Shown: piece after piece, positions 48,901 through 61,200 of the stretch
Numbering within the stretch: the first letter of the stretch is position 1
How the letters are laid out: each line of letters starts with the position of its first letter
Assembly (NCBI GenBank): GCA_032158295.1
Contig: CM063247.1
Coordinates: forward strand, 19,196,875 to 19,260,874
From: Pycnopodia helianthoides
Taxonomy: Eukaryota > Echinodermata > Asteroidea > Forcipulatida > Asteriidae
Reading direction: 5' to 3'
Length of the DNA stretch: 64,000 nt
Notes under the pieces: model-generated
Seen by the model: only the letters and a program-made list of their open reading frames with translations
Database searches by the model: none
What the model was told of the DNA's origin: nothing
Position numbers and translations under genes: made by a program

Positions 48901-51600
48901 GCAGAGGGCGCACTTTGATGCCACCGTAACTCGTATAAACTATTGGTCGTGTACGTTTTGAAGGGAGGGAGAACATACATGCGTGTACATTGTTGGTGTA
49001 CATTATTATCCACCGAGAGGATAGAAATCCCGTCAATAATGACACCACTCCGCAAACCGTCAACATGCCACAAAATAAACGCTAAATGTTTTCCCCCACT
49101 GGCTTCTTTCTGTTTAAGACAGTGTTATCGATTGAGAGCACGATCCATAACAACACACAACGTTCTTCACACTTTAGCTTTAATTTTCACACATTCCCCA
49201 AAATCTTCGGGAGAGTGATGGTACACAAATCGGGAGAATGCCCATTACGGAAGCAAACTGCCAACGTTACATTCCGTCATTCAAGGCGCCTATTGGTCAG
49301 TATTTTGAAGAAGAAAAACAATTCATCTGCCCTCTATTGTTTGCTTTTCGTTCGTTTTTTTTGTTCATTTGCAAGCGTCCGAGAGGTAAACATGGTACAA
49401 GGCTATGCAAACACCGCACAACCCCAGTCGCCATGTTTGAAGGCACTTTTAGTATGTCCGTGTGTTTGCACACATGAGTTCCCAATACAGGGGAGCAACG
49501 AGAGGGATTCACACTCGGTAAATCCCACGTACACGTTACATTTTTAAGAGTCACAGAGGTCCATAAAAGAAAACAACCGTTTCCCTGAAAACCTTTTGAG
49601 AATCAACTGCTGAAGTAATGAATAAACCTATTTTTGCATCTTCAAGTGGCTCACCGTGTTCTACCTGTTCGACTGTGCATGGAGGTAGACACAGCTACTT
49701 CTACCTCCATGGACTGTGCAACAAACCGTAGACAGTCGACCTTTAACAACTGACGTCAGTTTCGGTGTAAAAAAAATCCCAGTTTTTGCGAACAGAAGAC
49801 CAACTTACCAGACAACATCCCCCTTAATCGGATATTTGCCATCAGGGTGACAACAGATTAAATCAGTTGATGTTATTCATCTTGCTTATTCATCTTGCTT
49901 ATTGAGCCTCGTTGAAGCGCCATTATACCCAATCATGATCTCGCACCAAGAGTAAACTATCTTTATCCACGAGAGTTTACGACTCTTTCTTTTAAACAAA
50001 GTCAAACATATCAAAAGGGTAAGCCACGGTGTAGCACAAACAATACACCGATCAAAAGTAAACTTGGGAAACACTACTGGAACGCTCTGAAACAGTAATT
50101 AAACTACGCGGCTTGTGAGTGCTAGTGTGGCAGGTGCAGGGAGACACCACTAACGCCAATAAAACCCACCCAAACCTCGGCACGATCAAAGGGCAATAAC
50201 GTCCGTTAATCTAGTCTTTGTGTATGGGATCCACTCGCATCACAATATAATGACTCTTAATTATGGGCGTAAACCGCTTCAGGAAACTACAACAGGAGAA
50301 GGGGGATTTGATTCGAGTGAACAATTGAATGACTAATAAAATCAACAGACCAAGGTGTGCAATGGAGTCGGAGGCGCCTTTGTTCTGAACGTCATATCTG
50401 GAGCGGAATGTATATAATATAAAATAAAATGCCTACAACAATTGCATGAACTAAGGAGATCCAGCTAACATTTCCATCAATGCACAGCTTATACTATAAA
50501 GCATACATGCAATAGCTGATACAAAAATCTGTGCTTTTGAACCGATCAAAATACAAAAAAAAATATTTCACAACAAATTTCCGGCCGGGCCTCACAATTC
50601 ACAAATTTCACCATTGTGACGCACGCGAGACCAGAATACAGTCTGTACAATACAATGGCAAGCACTGAGTACCAGGTATTTCGTGTTTATTCTGAAAAAA
50701 CATTCAACCAAATAGAACTGTGACGAACCATCTTCTTTTCGAAAACACAAATACGGCTACTCCACTAACAATCATACTCATGTACGTCACTATATTATTT
50801 TCCTGGTGGCCTTTCACTATAAACTCTTGGCATTCTGTCCACTCTGTATCAGGACACGGAGAAAGATACTCGGCGATCCCGATGAGTAATTGGCGAAATA
50901 TGCCGACCAGTACTGTCCCCCTGTCCTAATCCCATTTTTGCGGTATTTTCGTAGGTGTTACTTTTTTCAGAATAGAGCACTTAATTTATTTTGGCAAGCT
51001 ATCGGAAGCCAAGCCGTCAAACGTATTGATCATCACGGCAGGGGACGCTAATGCACGTACATTATTTTGTCACCGGTGCGTATGTCCGTGTATAAAACCA
51101 ATGCAAAAAAACAACCCCAAACATTTTCTCTGTTATTATTAATAATGCTTTAACACTGATTTTATTGGTTTGATAAAGCGCCTGAGTATATCATATATCT
51201 GTTCTCAGGAACTGACCGGTTCTTCTCCTTGGTAATAAAATGTAAATTTATTGGAACCGAGGAATAATGAACGGAGATATTATTCAGAGAGACCCCCCCC
51301 GAGGCGACCGAGCATGAAATACATTCAATCTAATATTCACACCTCAATTTGCAGATGAATTTAGGTTTGTTTTCACAGTCACCCATGAAGATTGTTTAAT
51401 GACAGATCTAAATGGAAAATAAATTTGTCAATTTGATTGTTTTCGCAAGTGCGAATAGCAATAAACTACTGAGTGTCTTGGGGAATGGTTTGGTATAAAC
51501 GTTGCAGCCAGCATGAAAAATGTGTGGTTACAAAATGAAAATCTTTTAAAAAATGGATCTTTTAAAAGTCTTAAAAGACTTTGATCTGAAAACACAAACA
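42974..51600. other. Gene-free DNA, no coding signal found
   Basis: Frames of up to 153 codons occur but overlap one another in several frames and have no domain or motif. A GA-rich run lies at 47042-47062. I see no RNA gene or repeat family here, though an unrecognised single-copy enhancer would look the same. Confidence 0.55.
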
Positions 51601-51601
51601 A

Positions 51602-51937
51602 AAGGCCGTGTCCGAATATAGACCTTATGCATATGACGTCACTTGTGTAGGGCGCCCTCGGCTAGAGGTCAAAAGAAGGTTGCTCATTGGCCCAACCTGC
51701 GCCGCGCGTATATTATACGTAGATGTGCGTTTTCTGATGTTGCATCATCGTCTTACATCTCAATGCATATGGCCCGTTGACCACCATTAGAATGGAGATC
51801 AATGATACGGGTCCAATGGCGAGTTCGGCTACGGCTTTTGCTGGATCGCCGCGTCATCAATGCGTTGAAGTATATGATTTCCTCAGCAACACCCTTAGCA
51901 ACAGTCGTAGCCGTAGCCGCCAAATTCGGATACCGCC
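51602..51937. mobile_element. Short TIR element family H, copy 2, with family G sequence inside
   Basis: The ends AGGCCGTGTCCGAAT and ATTCGGATACCGCCT are inverted with two mismatches. The right part has CAACACCCTTAGCAACAG, shared with 11981-12105 and 510-530. The left part, from 51619, has ATAGACCTTATGCATATGAC and continues as in the family G element at 57922. Confidence 0.65.
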
Positions 51938-52879
51938 TGAGACTCTCAAAGTAGAGTCAGGATCCAATTATTCATTAATGAGAAAACTTTGTTGGTGTTT
52001 GATTGGACAAACGTGCTGTCACAATGTGGCTGACGACCAGCAGTGCAACCCCAAAACCCAACGAAATACAACAGAAATGCGAAAGTAACTTGATCCTCTC
52101 CAACTTATTGTCCCCTTTCTTCCAAACGGATATCTGAATTCTCCCTTTTTTCAATTCGACAAACATATAATTTATTTATGGAAGCCCCAAACCTCAGCTA
52201 GAATGTCAAAAGATATCAATTTCATGCTCCAGGGGATTCTCCCTTGAAAACCACCTGGCGAGTCCAAGATCTTTTTGTGTTTTCAAAATATGTGAAAACA
52301 CGCTATTGCCTGTAGGGTGAAAAATGAGTGTGGGGATTTCAATGCAGTGGAGTTGGACAGACCTACTTTTGCAGTTGAGCTTTTGTACTGGGACGAACAA
52401 TGTTATTTTCTACTTTGACGAAATCGCTCTTGTTAAGTAATTTGTAAGAAAAATGTAATTTATAACGGTAACTTTTTGACAAAGCGATACTTCGACACCA
52501 CAAGCTGGTAGTTCCTGTTTCTATTGACTGCATTGAATGCGCTCATGCCAATTCCATCAGAGGCAATGCTCTTTTCTGGAAGGCAATTTATGCAACAGAA
52601 AGGAAAAATTTACCCCCAGTGAAAAAAGGAAACAAATTAACAACATGAACTTAAAAGAAGTCTACGGACAACAAATTCACCACAGCTTAAAAAAAAGAAG
52701 AATCTTTACACCAATTGTAAAACAATGATTTGATGGCATTGCCACCAGAAAGCTGTGGGTTATTGTATAATTAATATTTTGAATGTTTATCTTTTGAAAC
52801 ATGAAGTTGATAGTAAGCAGACCCATTACGGGTATTCAAGATGTCACGTCATTCAGTTTACAGAACGGCAGACGAACAA

Positions 52880-53093
52880 CTCCTTTGCAGTTGGACAACC
52901 CTTTTGCAGTTGGACAAATCGTTTGCAGTTGGACAACCCTTTTGCGGTTATATATCTCCCGCAGTTGGACAACTTATTTGCAGTTAAACAATCCTTTTGC
53001 AGTTGGACAAATCGTTTGCAGTTGGACAACTTATTTGCAGTTAGACAACTCCTTTGCAGTTGGACAACTCACATGCAGTTGGACAATTCATTT
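52880..53093. repeat. Imperfect minisatellite, unit about 19-20 bp
   Basis: TTTGCAGTTGGACAA recurs about eleven times with spacers of 3-6 variable bases (CCCT, ATCG, CTTA, CTCC). One unit at 52941 is disrupted (GCGGTTATATATCTCC). Two overlapping frames stay open across it only because of the repeat. Confidence 0.92.
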
Positions 53094-53877
53094 TGGTGTA
53101 TTGTATTGTAATATACGATTAAAAAAAGTCCAAACCCAATAAGACCCCTGTTATAACAACCAAAACTCCACAAAATGTGTGCCTTCGTCCCCCTTGTATT
53201 GAAGGGGGGGGGGGTGTTCTGTACGTTTAACAGACTCATCATCACACTCTGTGAATCTATATATTTGAACTACAACAAAGCTACGTCTTCTACTTATCTG
53301 GATGGTAACTTCATCTCTTCAAAGATAATCTGAACGCAAAGGGAGATCAACCCAAAATCCGAATTTAGTGAAAGGGGGGGGGGGATAGCCTGACGATTAT
53401 CGGCCCTTGTAGACAATGCAAGGCACTTTATAACAACCCATCCTAAGTTAGATATCAAACTACGTTCGTTTTCATAAAGTGGCTATCCAATATAGAGCTA
53501 AATAAAAAACTTCCAAACTACAAGGCTGTTTTGAACAGCCATGGAAAGATAGCACGGTAAATGATTACAAAGAACATACCCTCAATCAAACACAATTATG
53601 TGGGCTGTGAAAAAGAAAAAAACGATGAAACTTTGACCAAGGCTAAATCAATCATACTTAACAGCATGAAATGGATTCTGTGACAATCCTTCCGAACAGC
53701 TCTGACGTTTTTTTATTAGTTCTCGGCCACGGTTGAGCAAGTGCGACAGAATACATTGTCACGCCTCGGCGAGTTTCGGGGGTGTCGGTGTGAGACGAAA
53801 GCCATCATTAAAGGATGAACGCTTGCGGGGATGGCCCTCATTTTTTATGCTTTGTCAAATTCTCTCTTTTTTTTGCA

Positions 53878-53910
53878 GAGAGAGGGAGAGAGAGAGAGAG
53901 AAAGAGAGAC
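53878..53910. repeat. GA-rich simple repeat
   Basis: A run of AGAG with few interruptions. It ends 20 bp before a MITE. Confidence 0.9.
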
Positions 53911-53929
53911 CCCCTTTCATCTGAACCAT

Positions 53930-54256
53930 TAAAGGAACATTACAGAATTGGTTTTGCTAACAAAACAGTTACTGGCAGTGTAAGCACTTTATGTAATCCA
54001 CCATATACATAAACTGACAAACCTGTAGAAGTTTGAGATCGATCGGCCATCTGGGTCACGAGAAAATAGTGAAAAACCGATTACACATTTTGCATGAATT
54101 CATATAGATTCAACAAATGAATAAAACGCTCACTGAGCGATAAACTCCAATCGGAAAATTAGTTTATTCATTTCTCATCAAATATGGTATTTCAGACAGA
54201 AATATTTCAAGGGATGTTTCCTACCGTCATCATCATTAGACTGTAACGTTCCTTTA
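53930..54256. mobile_element. Palindromic MITE family B, copy 3 (right side deleted)
   Basis: It starts TAAAGGAACATTACAGAATT and follows 10859-11230 closely. After TCATCATTAGACTGTAA it jumps to CGTTCCTTTAAA, so about 65 bp of the right arm are missing while the terminus is kept. Confidence 0.9.
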
Positions 54257-57200
54257 AATTGCAATTCAATACATGACCATTCGGTTGAACGTTATTTACG
54301 CCATCACAAAGCCCGCACATCAACAATCCAACAACTTGAATGTAACATAGCACTTAGGCCCATGGTTTTAAACCACGTGAACGTCATAACAAATAAACAA
54401 ATGACAGTCATTCCTGCAGGGCACAGATAAAAAAAAATATTACAAATATCATAAATATATAAATAAATAAATACAAAAATCCACATTTTCTATAGATAGA
54501 TACGAAGGTGCGATGCCCATAACAACAAGCTTAATTTCCACGTTATATCTCTGTTCCAACACACACGCAACAGAAGGCTATACACAATTCAGTACGTTGT
54601 TGTGATGACAGAATAAGCATCTTAGGATTTATATCATACAATCTACAGAACCTCGGCCAAAAATCGACAACAACATGCCAGACAAAACGATTTCAAATTA
54701 CCGTCTATGATTCAGGGATATCATATTATAGGAACTAACTACTAATAGAGTGTGCTTTATTAATGAGCGAGTGAGACAGATCGGTCCCTCCTTGCCCCAG
54801 GGCTCCCCGTGTCGGCACCCTTTGAATCTGTTGATGATGCCTCTCATTTACACACATGATGCCCGTACTACGGCCACCTCATCCTACCCAGGCTAGGTGT
54901 GATACTGAAGGTTACCCCCATCAGCCTAGCCTGGCCACCTTTATAGACGGATCAGCAAACAAAACCACGACAAACCCAGGTGTACACATTTGAACATCGG
55001 ATGATAACAGAACTGAGAGTTTCTGGATCATTGGCATGGCACTTCTGGAGCTCCTTACTTCTGGATGCGTACTTTAAGTTTGGCACATTGTCTTGGGTCG
55101 CCACTCAATTATGTTGAGTGCTGACCTTCATCATCACACTGAGGGCGTTTTCATCTTATTCCCTATATACAGCACGAGAATGGAACTGTGGTTCTCATTT
55201 TACATCAAAAAGGGCCCGGATTCTTCTTCTTTACAGTCTCGGGCCGTATGAAGCGACTTCGGCTATGGCTATCCCTATAGCCTGTGGCTGAAACGGCAAC
55301 GTTGAAGAATATGATATTTCGGCGATCCGGCCACAGCCACAGACTGTCGAAGCCGTTGACTTCAGACATACTCGGTCAGTGTTAGGTTAACATTGATAAG
55401 ACTGGCAAACCAAGCTGTCTAAGCCATGTTTAATACCAATGGAGTCTGTTCATTTGATCTATAGTAAGGCATTGATAAATGTATAAATGTCCACCCAAGA
55501 ACCTAGTTCACTGAATGTCGTAATAGTTACATCATGGCTAGCCTCCTGCCTACACAACAGGTGAAACATTTATACAAATCGGATAAACTTGCATTAAATT
55601 CATTGCAAAAAGTAAAATGTTTCAAGGTCTCTTAATGCATTCATTCATTTTGTGATGTGCATAAGTTTTCAAAAAATAAAGCTGACTATCAGCAAATAAA
55701 TAAATCAAACTGCCATACCATAAACGACCAAGGCTTTGCACACAACAATCACAACTTTAGTCATGAACGCAGAACCAGAAATATCAACAACTAGTATAAC
55801 CATATAACCGAGTTCCCTGTATAGTATACTAAACTATACTTTGCTCTTCTATCCGGATGACCACACGTTCTCTTGGCTATTCTCGACGTGCCGCTAATGG
55901 CATTTTTGCTTGTGCTTCTGTTTGAACACCCTCCCTTGGTCCGATCGATTTAAGTGGAGCAAAATGGAACATTGTTTCTCCATACAGTTCTGCGCAGGCC
56001 AGAGTCAACATGGCCTCGATGATGCTTAAAAGTGTTTTCATTTGCGTGTCTAGCTCCTCGCGTCCTCTGCCATTATGCCGAGTGTTGCTCATGCATTAAA
56101 CATTATACCAGTCTTATTATGTTCCAGCCAGTTCTGTCAATTCTGGAAGTCTGTTTGTGCAGTATACATGCAAATATATGGAGGAAAGGAAACAGTCGGC
56201 AATATTCTAGCAGAATGTGACCTGCGGTCCAAAACGATCCCAATACTCAAATGGCAAACGGGAACGACTTGAATATACACGCACCCAGCTTCCAAAAGAT
56301 TTGCCACAATAATGACAGTACAGGCCTATGTATTTTTTTGTGTCCTCAGCGTTTCTAATCAGACGCACGTGTCATAACCAAATTTAATAGAAACGGCAAT
56401 TTATCAAATTGAAACCACATCAGCATCATCTCGTGAATTATCTAGGTCTTTTTCAGAAAGCCGTGGATATATATGTCTGCACAAGAGTTAACCGGGGTAT
56501 AGCGCTACTATACTAGAACACCACACGCCCAGCAGTGAACTTTGTTCAGTATTATTAGGCTACACGATCATTGGGGTGTGATACCACACAAGGTGGTTGT
56601 AATCATAATAAATTGACACATTTTTGGACCTCCGTATTAGTTTGGACTTCGCCCCGAATTCAGACCGTGTTCCCCGGCAATCCTATTGAAGAAATAATGC
56701 CCGAATGGTGAAATAACGACGTGGAGCATGCGCTGTATTAAAAAATAAATATCCTAATCATCAGAATCTGTTTTATGGAGCGAGTCTAGCAAAGTTCGTT
56801 TTCTGGCGGGATACGATTGGGTGCGTTTGTTTTCCGTGCACTTTTGGTGCGAACTTAACCTCCTCCAGCACTATAATTTTACTTGCTTAGAAAGAAATGT
56901 GTTAAACAACCAAAGAACAAAAGGCAATCGGAATGCTCCGAGAGTGTGGTGAATACAAAATTGTATATGCTTCTTCTTTCACTCGGCAAATTCCTGCGTT
57001 GAACTCTGATTATATTGTATAGGCCAATGGAGAGATAGCTACTGCAAATACTAATAATTGACGATCACCGCTGTTTGAATAATACCTTTTCTCATATTCC
57101 AATTTTGACATAATCATCTTCGACTGAATGAAAATCGAGTCGTAGACTGCAGACTGACTCTCATCTTCTGAGATGGACAATGGACATCTTGGAACATTCA

Positions 57201-57921
57201 GAAAAGAGATTTGTTCCCCCCCCCCATCTTATTTTGCAAACCTAAAATGGTGATTTTTTTTCTCGACAGATTGTATACATGTAGGTAGTTTTTTGTTGTT
57301 GTTGCAGCATACAAAATGCAATCGCCATTGGTTTACCGGATCTGTCTGCACAGGTAGTGTCGGTTGGTAAGTGGTATCATTTCGTGCTCAATTGACAGTT
57401 CTTAGCGCAATTACTTCATCTTTGGCGATCGTTCCAGGGTGCCTGACAATCAGCGAGAATGTTTTAAAAGGATTGGCGCGTTTTGGGAGTCTCGGGGAAA
57501 ACCTTTCCGAGAAGCCTTGAGAAACACGTAAATGTCTCGCAATGGAGCCGCCGGGCTGGACGCGGCCTCGTAAACACCCTGTAAAGCGTGCCGATCGCAT
57601 GGTGAACGAGCCCTCGTGACCATGTAACGTATACGATACAGTAAAACAAAAATAAAAAATGCCGGATTTTGGAACTGTTCTTGGAAAAAAAGCCTGACAA
57701 TACCGATTCTTCTGTAGCTGTTTTTAGGACTACCTCTTGTGGTTATTATGACTGTATCACGGCCTTAAAACACGAAGCAAATCAACTCGGGGAAAAATAC
57801 GTGTTTATAAAGGACCCTGAAACAGTTAACGAAGGAGGTTTTGGATGTGCGGTTGTTGGCACAAGGGTTCTTTAAAGCAACATTAATAGTAAAAACTGAT
57901 ATACATGTAATAGGACTATAA
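54257..57921. other. Gene-free DNA with one repeat fragment
   Basis: At 55245-55380 a foldback contains CTTCGGCTATGGCTATCCC and GGCCACAGCCACAGACTGT, related in style to family H. The rest shows no coding signal. Confidence 0.5.
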
Positions 57922-58236
57922 TAGACCTTATGCATATGACGTCATTTGTGTAGGGCGCCCTCGGCTAGAGGTCAAAAGAAGGTTGCTCAGCGCGCACGTA
58001 GATGTGGGTGTGTAGGCGCACGCAGCACCGTTGTGGGGACTTTCACAGCGGAACAAAGGTCCCCACAACGTTTTCCTTTGTTAAACTGGGTTCCCAGTTA
58101 GAAAAGGGAATAATACAACAACAATAGGAAGTTCCCCGCAACGGTGTGTGCAAAAGAATGTGTGCGTTTTCCTTTGTTGCATACCCGTTTTACCTCTAAG
58201 ATGGCGGCGTGGTGACGTCAACGCATAAGGTCCCTT
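57922..58236. mobile_element. TIR element family G
   Basis: The left end AGACCTTATGCATATGACGT and right end TGACGTCAACGCATAAGGTC are inverted repeats. An inner hairpin GTTGTGGGGAC/GTCCCCACAAC lies at about 58030-58070. The left 70 bp recur at 51619-51690. No coding potential is present. Confidence 0.8.
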
Positions 58237-61200
58237 TAAATGGTTTCTAACTATAGTATTAGTTCGAGTTACCAATTACTGTTAGCTATTGGAATCACTC
58301 AGAAACAAAACCGAAAAGACTGGTGGTTCACTCTTGGCCTCATCACATGATCGATTCATAGAGCTCAATGGTAAGGTTGCAGTTGCAACTGGAGGTCTGA
58401 GTTTTTTATAGGTCCGGGAATCTAAGATCTGACATATAACCACGCACTTCAAGATTATCCTCGTCCCCCATGGGACGGGACTTGCGCCCATAACATACTC
58501 TGTAATCACTTAACGCATGGAGTCCTAGAAGAGAAGCCCCGGCACCAATAATAGCTTATAGTGAGGTGAACTTTGGGGAACGTGTTGGTATAAAACATGA
58601 AATACTACCCTCTCCTTTAAATGTTTACATTAATTGGGGAACACGCAACATAAATTTGATTCTTTTTTATGCAAACACAAGTAAATATCAGGGACCAAAT
58701 CACGACCTGGGTGTATAAGAAGACATGGCTACATCCAATGCACGCGAACGCATCCGACATATTTTATTCCCGTTATTTACGCTTCACACTTCCAATTTTG
58801 CTGGGACAAAAACCGCCCGCGGTTCCCCGGCCAGTCGTGCGGGCCGAAATTCTTCCTCTCCCCGCTCCACGCATGAACGAGATCCCCCCTCGGGCTATGC
58901 AATCACAACACACAGCCCCTATAAACCTCGTATGTGCGTGCGTGTGTGTATGTGCTAGTACAGTAGTAGTTTAGTCCCAACCCGTGCAATGGGTATGGCT
59001 GCTAGCTGCAAGAGAAAACCCAAGTACCAGGATTTGGATGGAAGTCTCACTGCAGTAAAGGTGTGCGGTGGATATTACATGCATTAGAGAAAGGAATGCG
59101 CTTTGAATTACATAAATAATGTGTGCACGTAAAAACATACGTATAGCTCAATTAAGAGATCGCCTACGCGGCACATTGTAGACTGGGGGACCTTGTGTGA
59201 CATTTCAAGCGTACTGTGCGCAGGAAGGTTAATTAGATTGGCGCAGGCCGCCAAAAACAACACCTTGTAACGCCTCAGTATGTAGACGCAAACCATGGGA
59301 TACACACGCACACAGCGAGGTGTCCTTGGCCTTATGGCTTATATACAGATCTCTACGGTTGGACCATGGTTGGACTAATCTTATATCGATGATGCTGAGG
59401 CCCTTCGTAGGACAGGGTAGCACGCCATACAGAATACATACATAATGCCAAATGGCAAGAAACACCTACACACAGTTAAAAAACAAACCGTCTATATCTC
59501 TATATTGTTTTAAGGCAAGTGAAGCCATTCGTTCTAAGACTAAGAGAGGGCCCTATAGCCACATTTTGACGAAACAACCGAAGACCACATAAATCGTCAT
59601 TACAAAAGACCAACATAGTTTGCTGCAGAGTTTCTTTCTATATTACAGAGGTCCCTGAATGCAAAAAAAATACATTGCAGCAGCATATTAAAATAGCCAA
59701 TTTAGATGTTATTTTTTTATATTACCTCAGAAAATTGTCGACAACGGCTAGGAAAACACGCAAAAAATGAAATTAAAAAGCAACAATAAAATCACGCACT
59801 ATACACTGCACCAATAATGCTGACTGAATATTCAGTTACGTTTCGTTGCTATGGTAATCAGAGTTTCAATGTCACGTACAGAGAATTGCGCATTTTTACT
59901 TGATAAAATATGACAGATTTGGTACAAAGAATGGTTAAATTACAATCGAACGCAAAGTGAGCGATTTCTGAAATTGGGACAAGCCATGGACGTATACAAT
60001 CATTAGGATGAAGCAGGGCAGACTATAGGCTATTTTAAGACCCTGTTTAGAGAAGGTACCTGGAACCTTTGCAGGCCCACCGTATACCGGCACGCTGGCG
60101 GTGAAGCCCGGTGTCGACTCGACGCATAGCTACACGCATAACTGACTGGGGTGTACCGTCTAGTATTACACTGTTGGGGGGTTCGGGGTGTTTTTTTTAC
60201 GGCAATGGCCAGGGCAGGGATTGGACACTAACCGTCTCAAACTGCGAAACTTATCGCCATCCGCTGCCTCAGCTGACTGACTCAATTACGGAAGCCTGGC
60301 GGAGACACGCGGGTTGGCCCATGCTCGGCGGGGAACATTAGGGCCGACGAACTACAACCAGGCTTTTTACATTTTGGCAAAGAAAATGTATTTATAATGC
60401 TTGTGAATTAAATGGTACCCACACTCAGAATATTAAGTAACAAAGACATGTTCCACACGCACGACTCCAGCTCTGACATTGCAATAGTGAAGGTCCCTTT
60501 TTAGCCTAAGTCGAAGCCTAACAACCCCCCCCCCCTCAACAGTTGAACTACTTTAGCAGCGATTAGCGTGACAGGCACATCCCACTGCCCTTCGACCATC
60601 CCAGAGCACAGCTTTACCTTGAGGTTCATCACAACGTATCATCATTACTCATAAATGCATCGTACCGTACCTCGCGTTCATTCCAAAGAACAACACCGGA
60701 CCGTATAGCGGTCTTCAATGGAGGAACTGCATTGGATGCACTAAACTTTATTACACATAGTAATGCACACAAATTCAACTGTTTGGCAAGTGGGAAGTGC
60801 ATCGACTGCAATTCTATGACTTTTCTGAGATATGAATTTTTGATTACAATGAACTTGTTAAGGAATGGGATATACTTTCGGATCAAGCTGCAAAATTGGA
60901 CTGCACGGTCTCATAATAGTTCCACAAAAACAAGACATGATTATGCTGCCCACAATTATTCTCGCTTACAATTACCGTCCCGTGCACATACAGCGAATGC
61001 CCCAATCTTCTTGCCAAATTTGCTTCCCCAACAAACACAGTAATATCGAGTAAGGGATCGACTTCTTAAAATGGTGCAACGCTTCCGCATTAGTTATACC
61101 ATGATTAACCGTCATAAAGCCCGAGCCAATGGGTAAGCCGTCCCGTAATAATAAAACTACACCATATTTGTTACGCTTGTCTCGTCACGACAAGGTTATA

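Noticed and set aside
49086..49547. 153-codon plus-strand frame
   Set aside because: There is no recognisable domain, other frames overlap it, and no splice or start context supports it.
52880..53093. Regularly spaced repeats resembling a CRISPR array
   Set aside because: Spacers are only 3-8 bases and non-unique, and this is an animal genome; it is a minisatellite.
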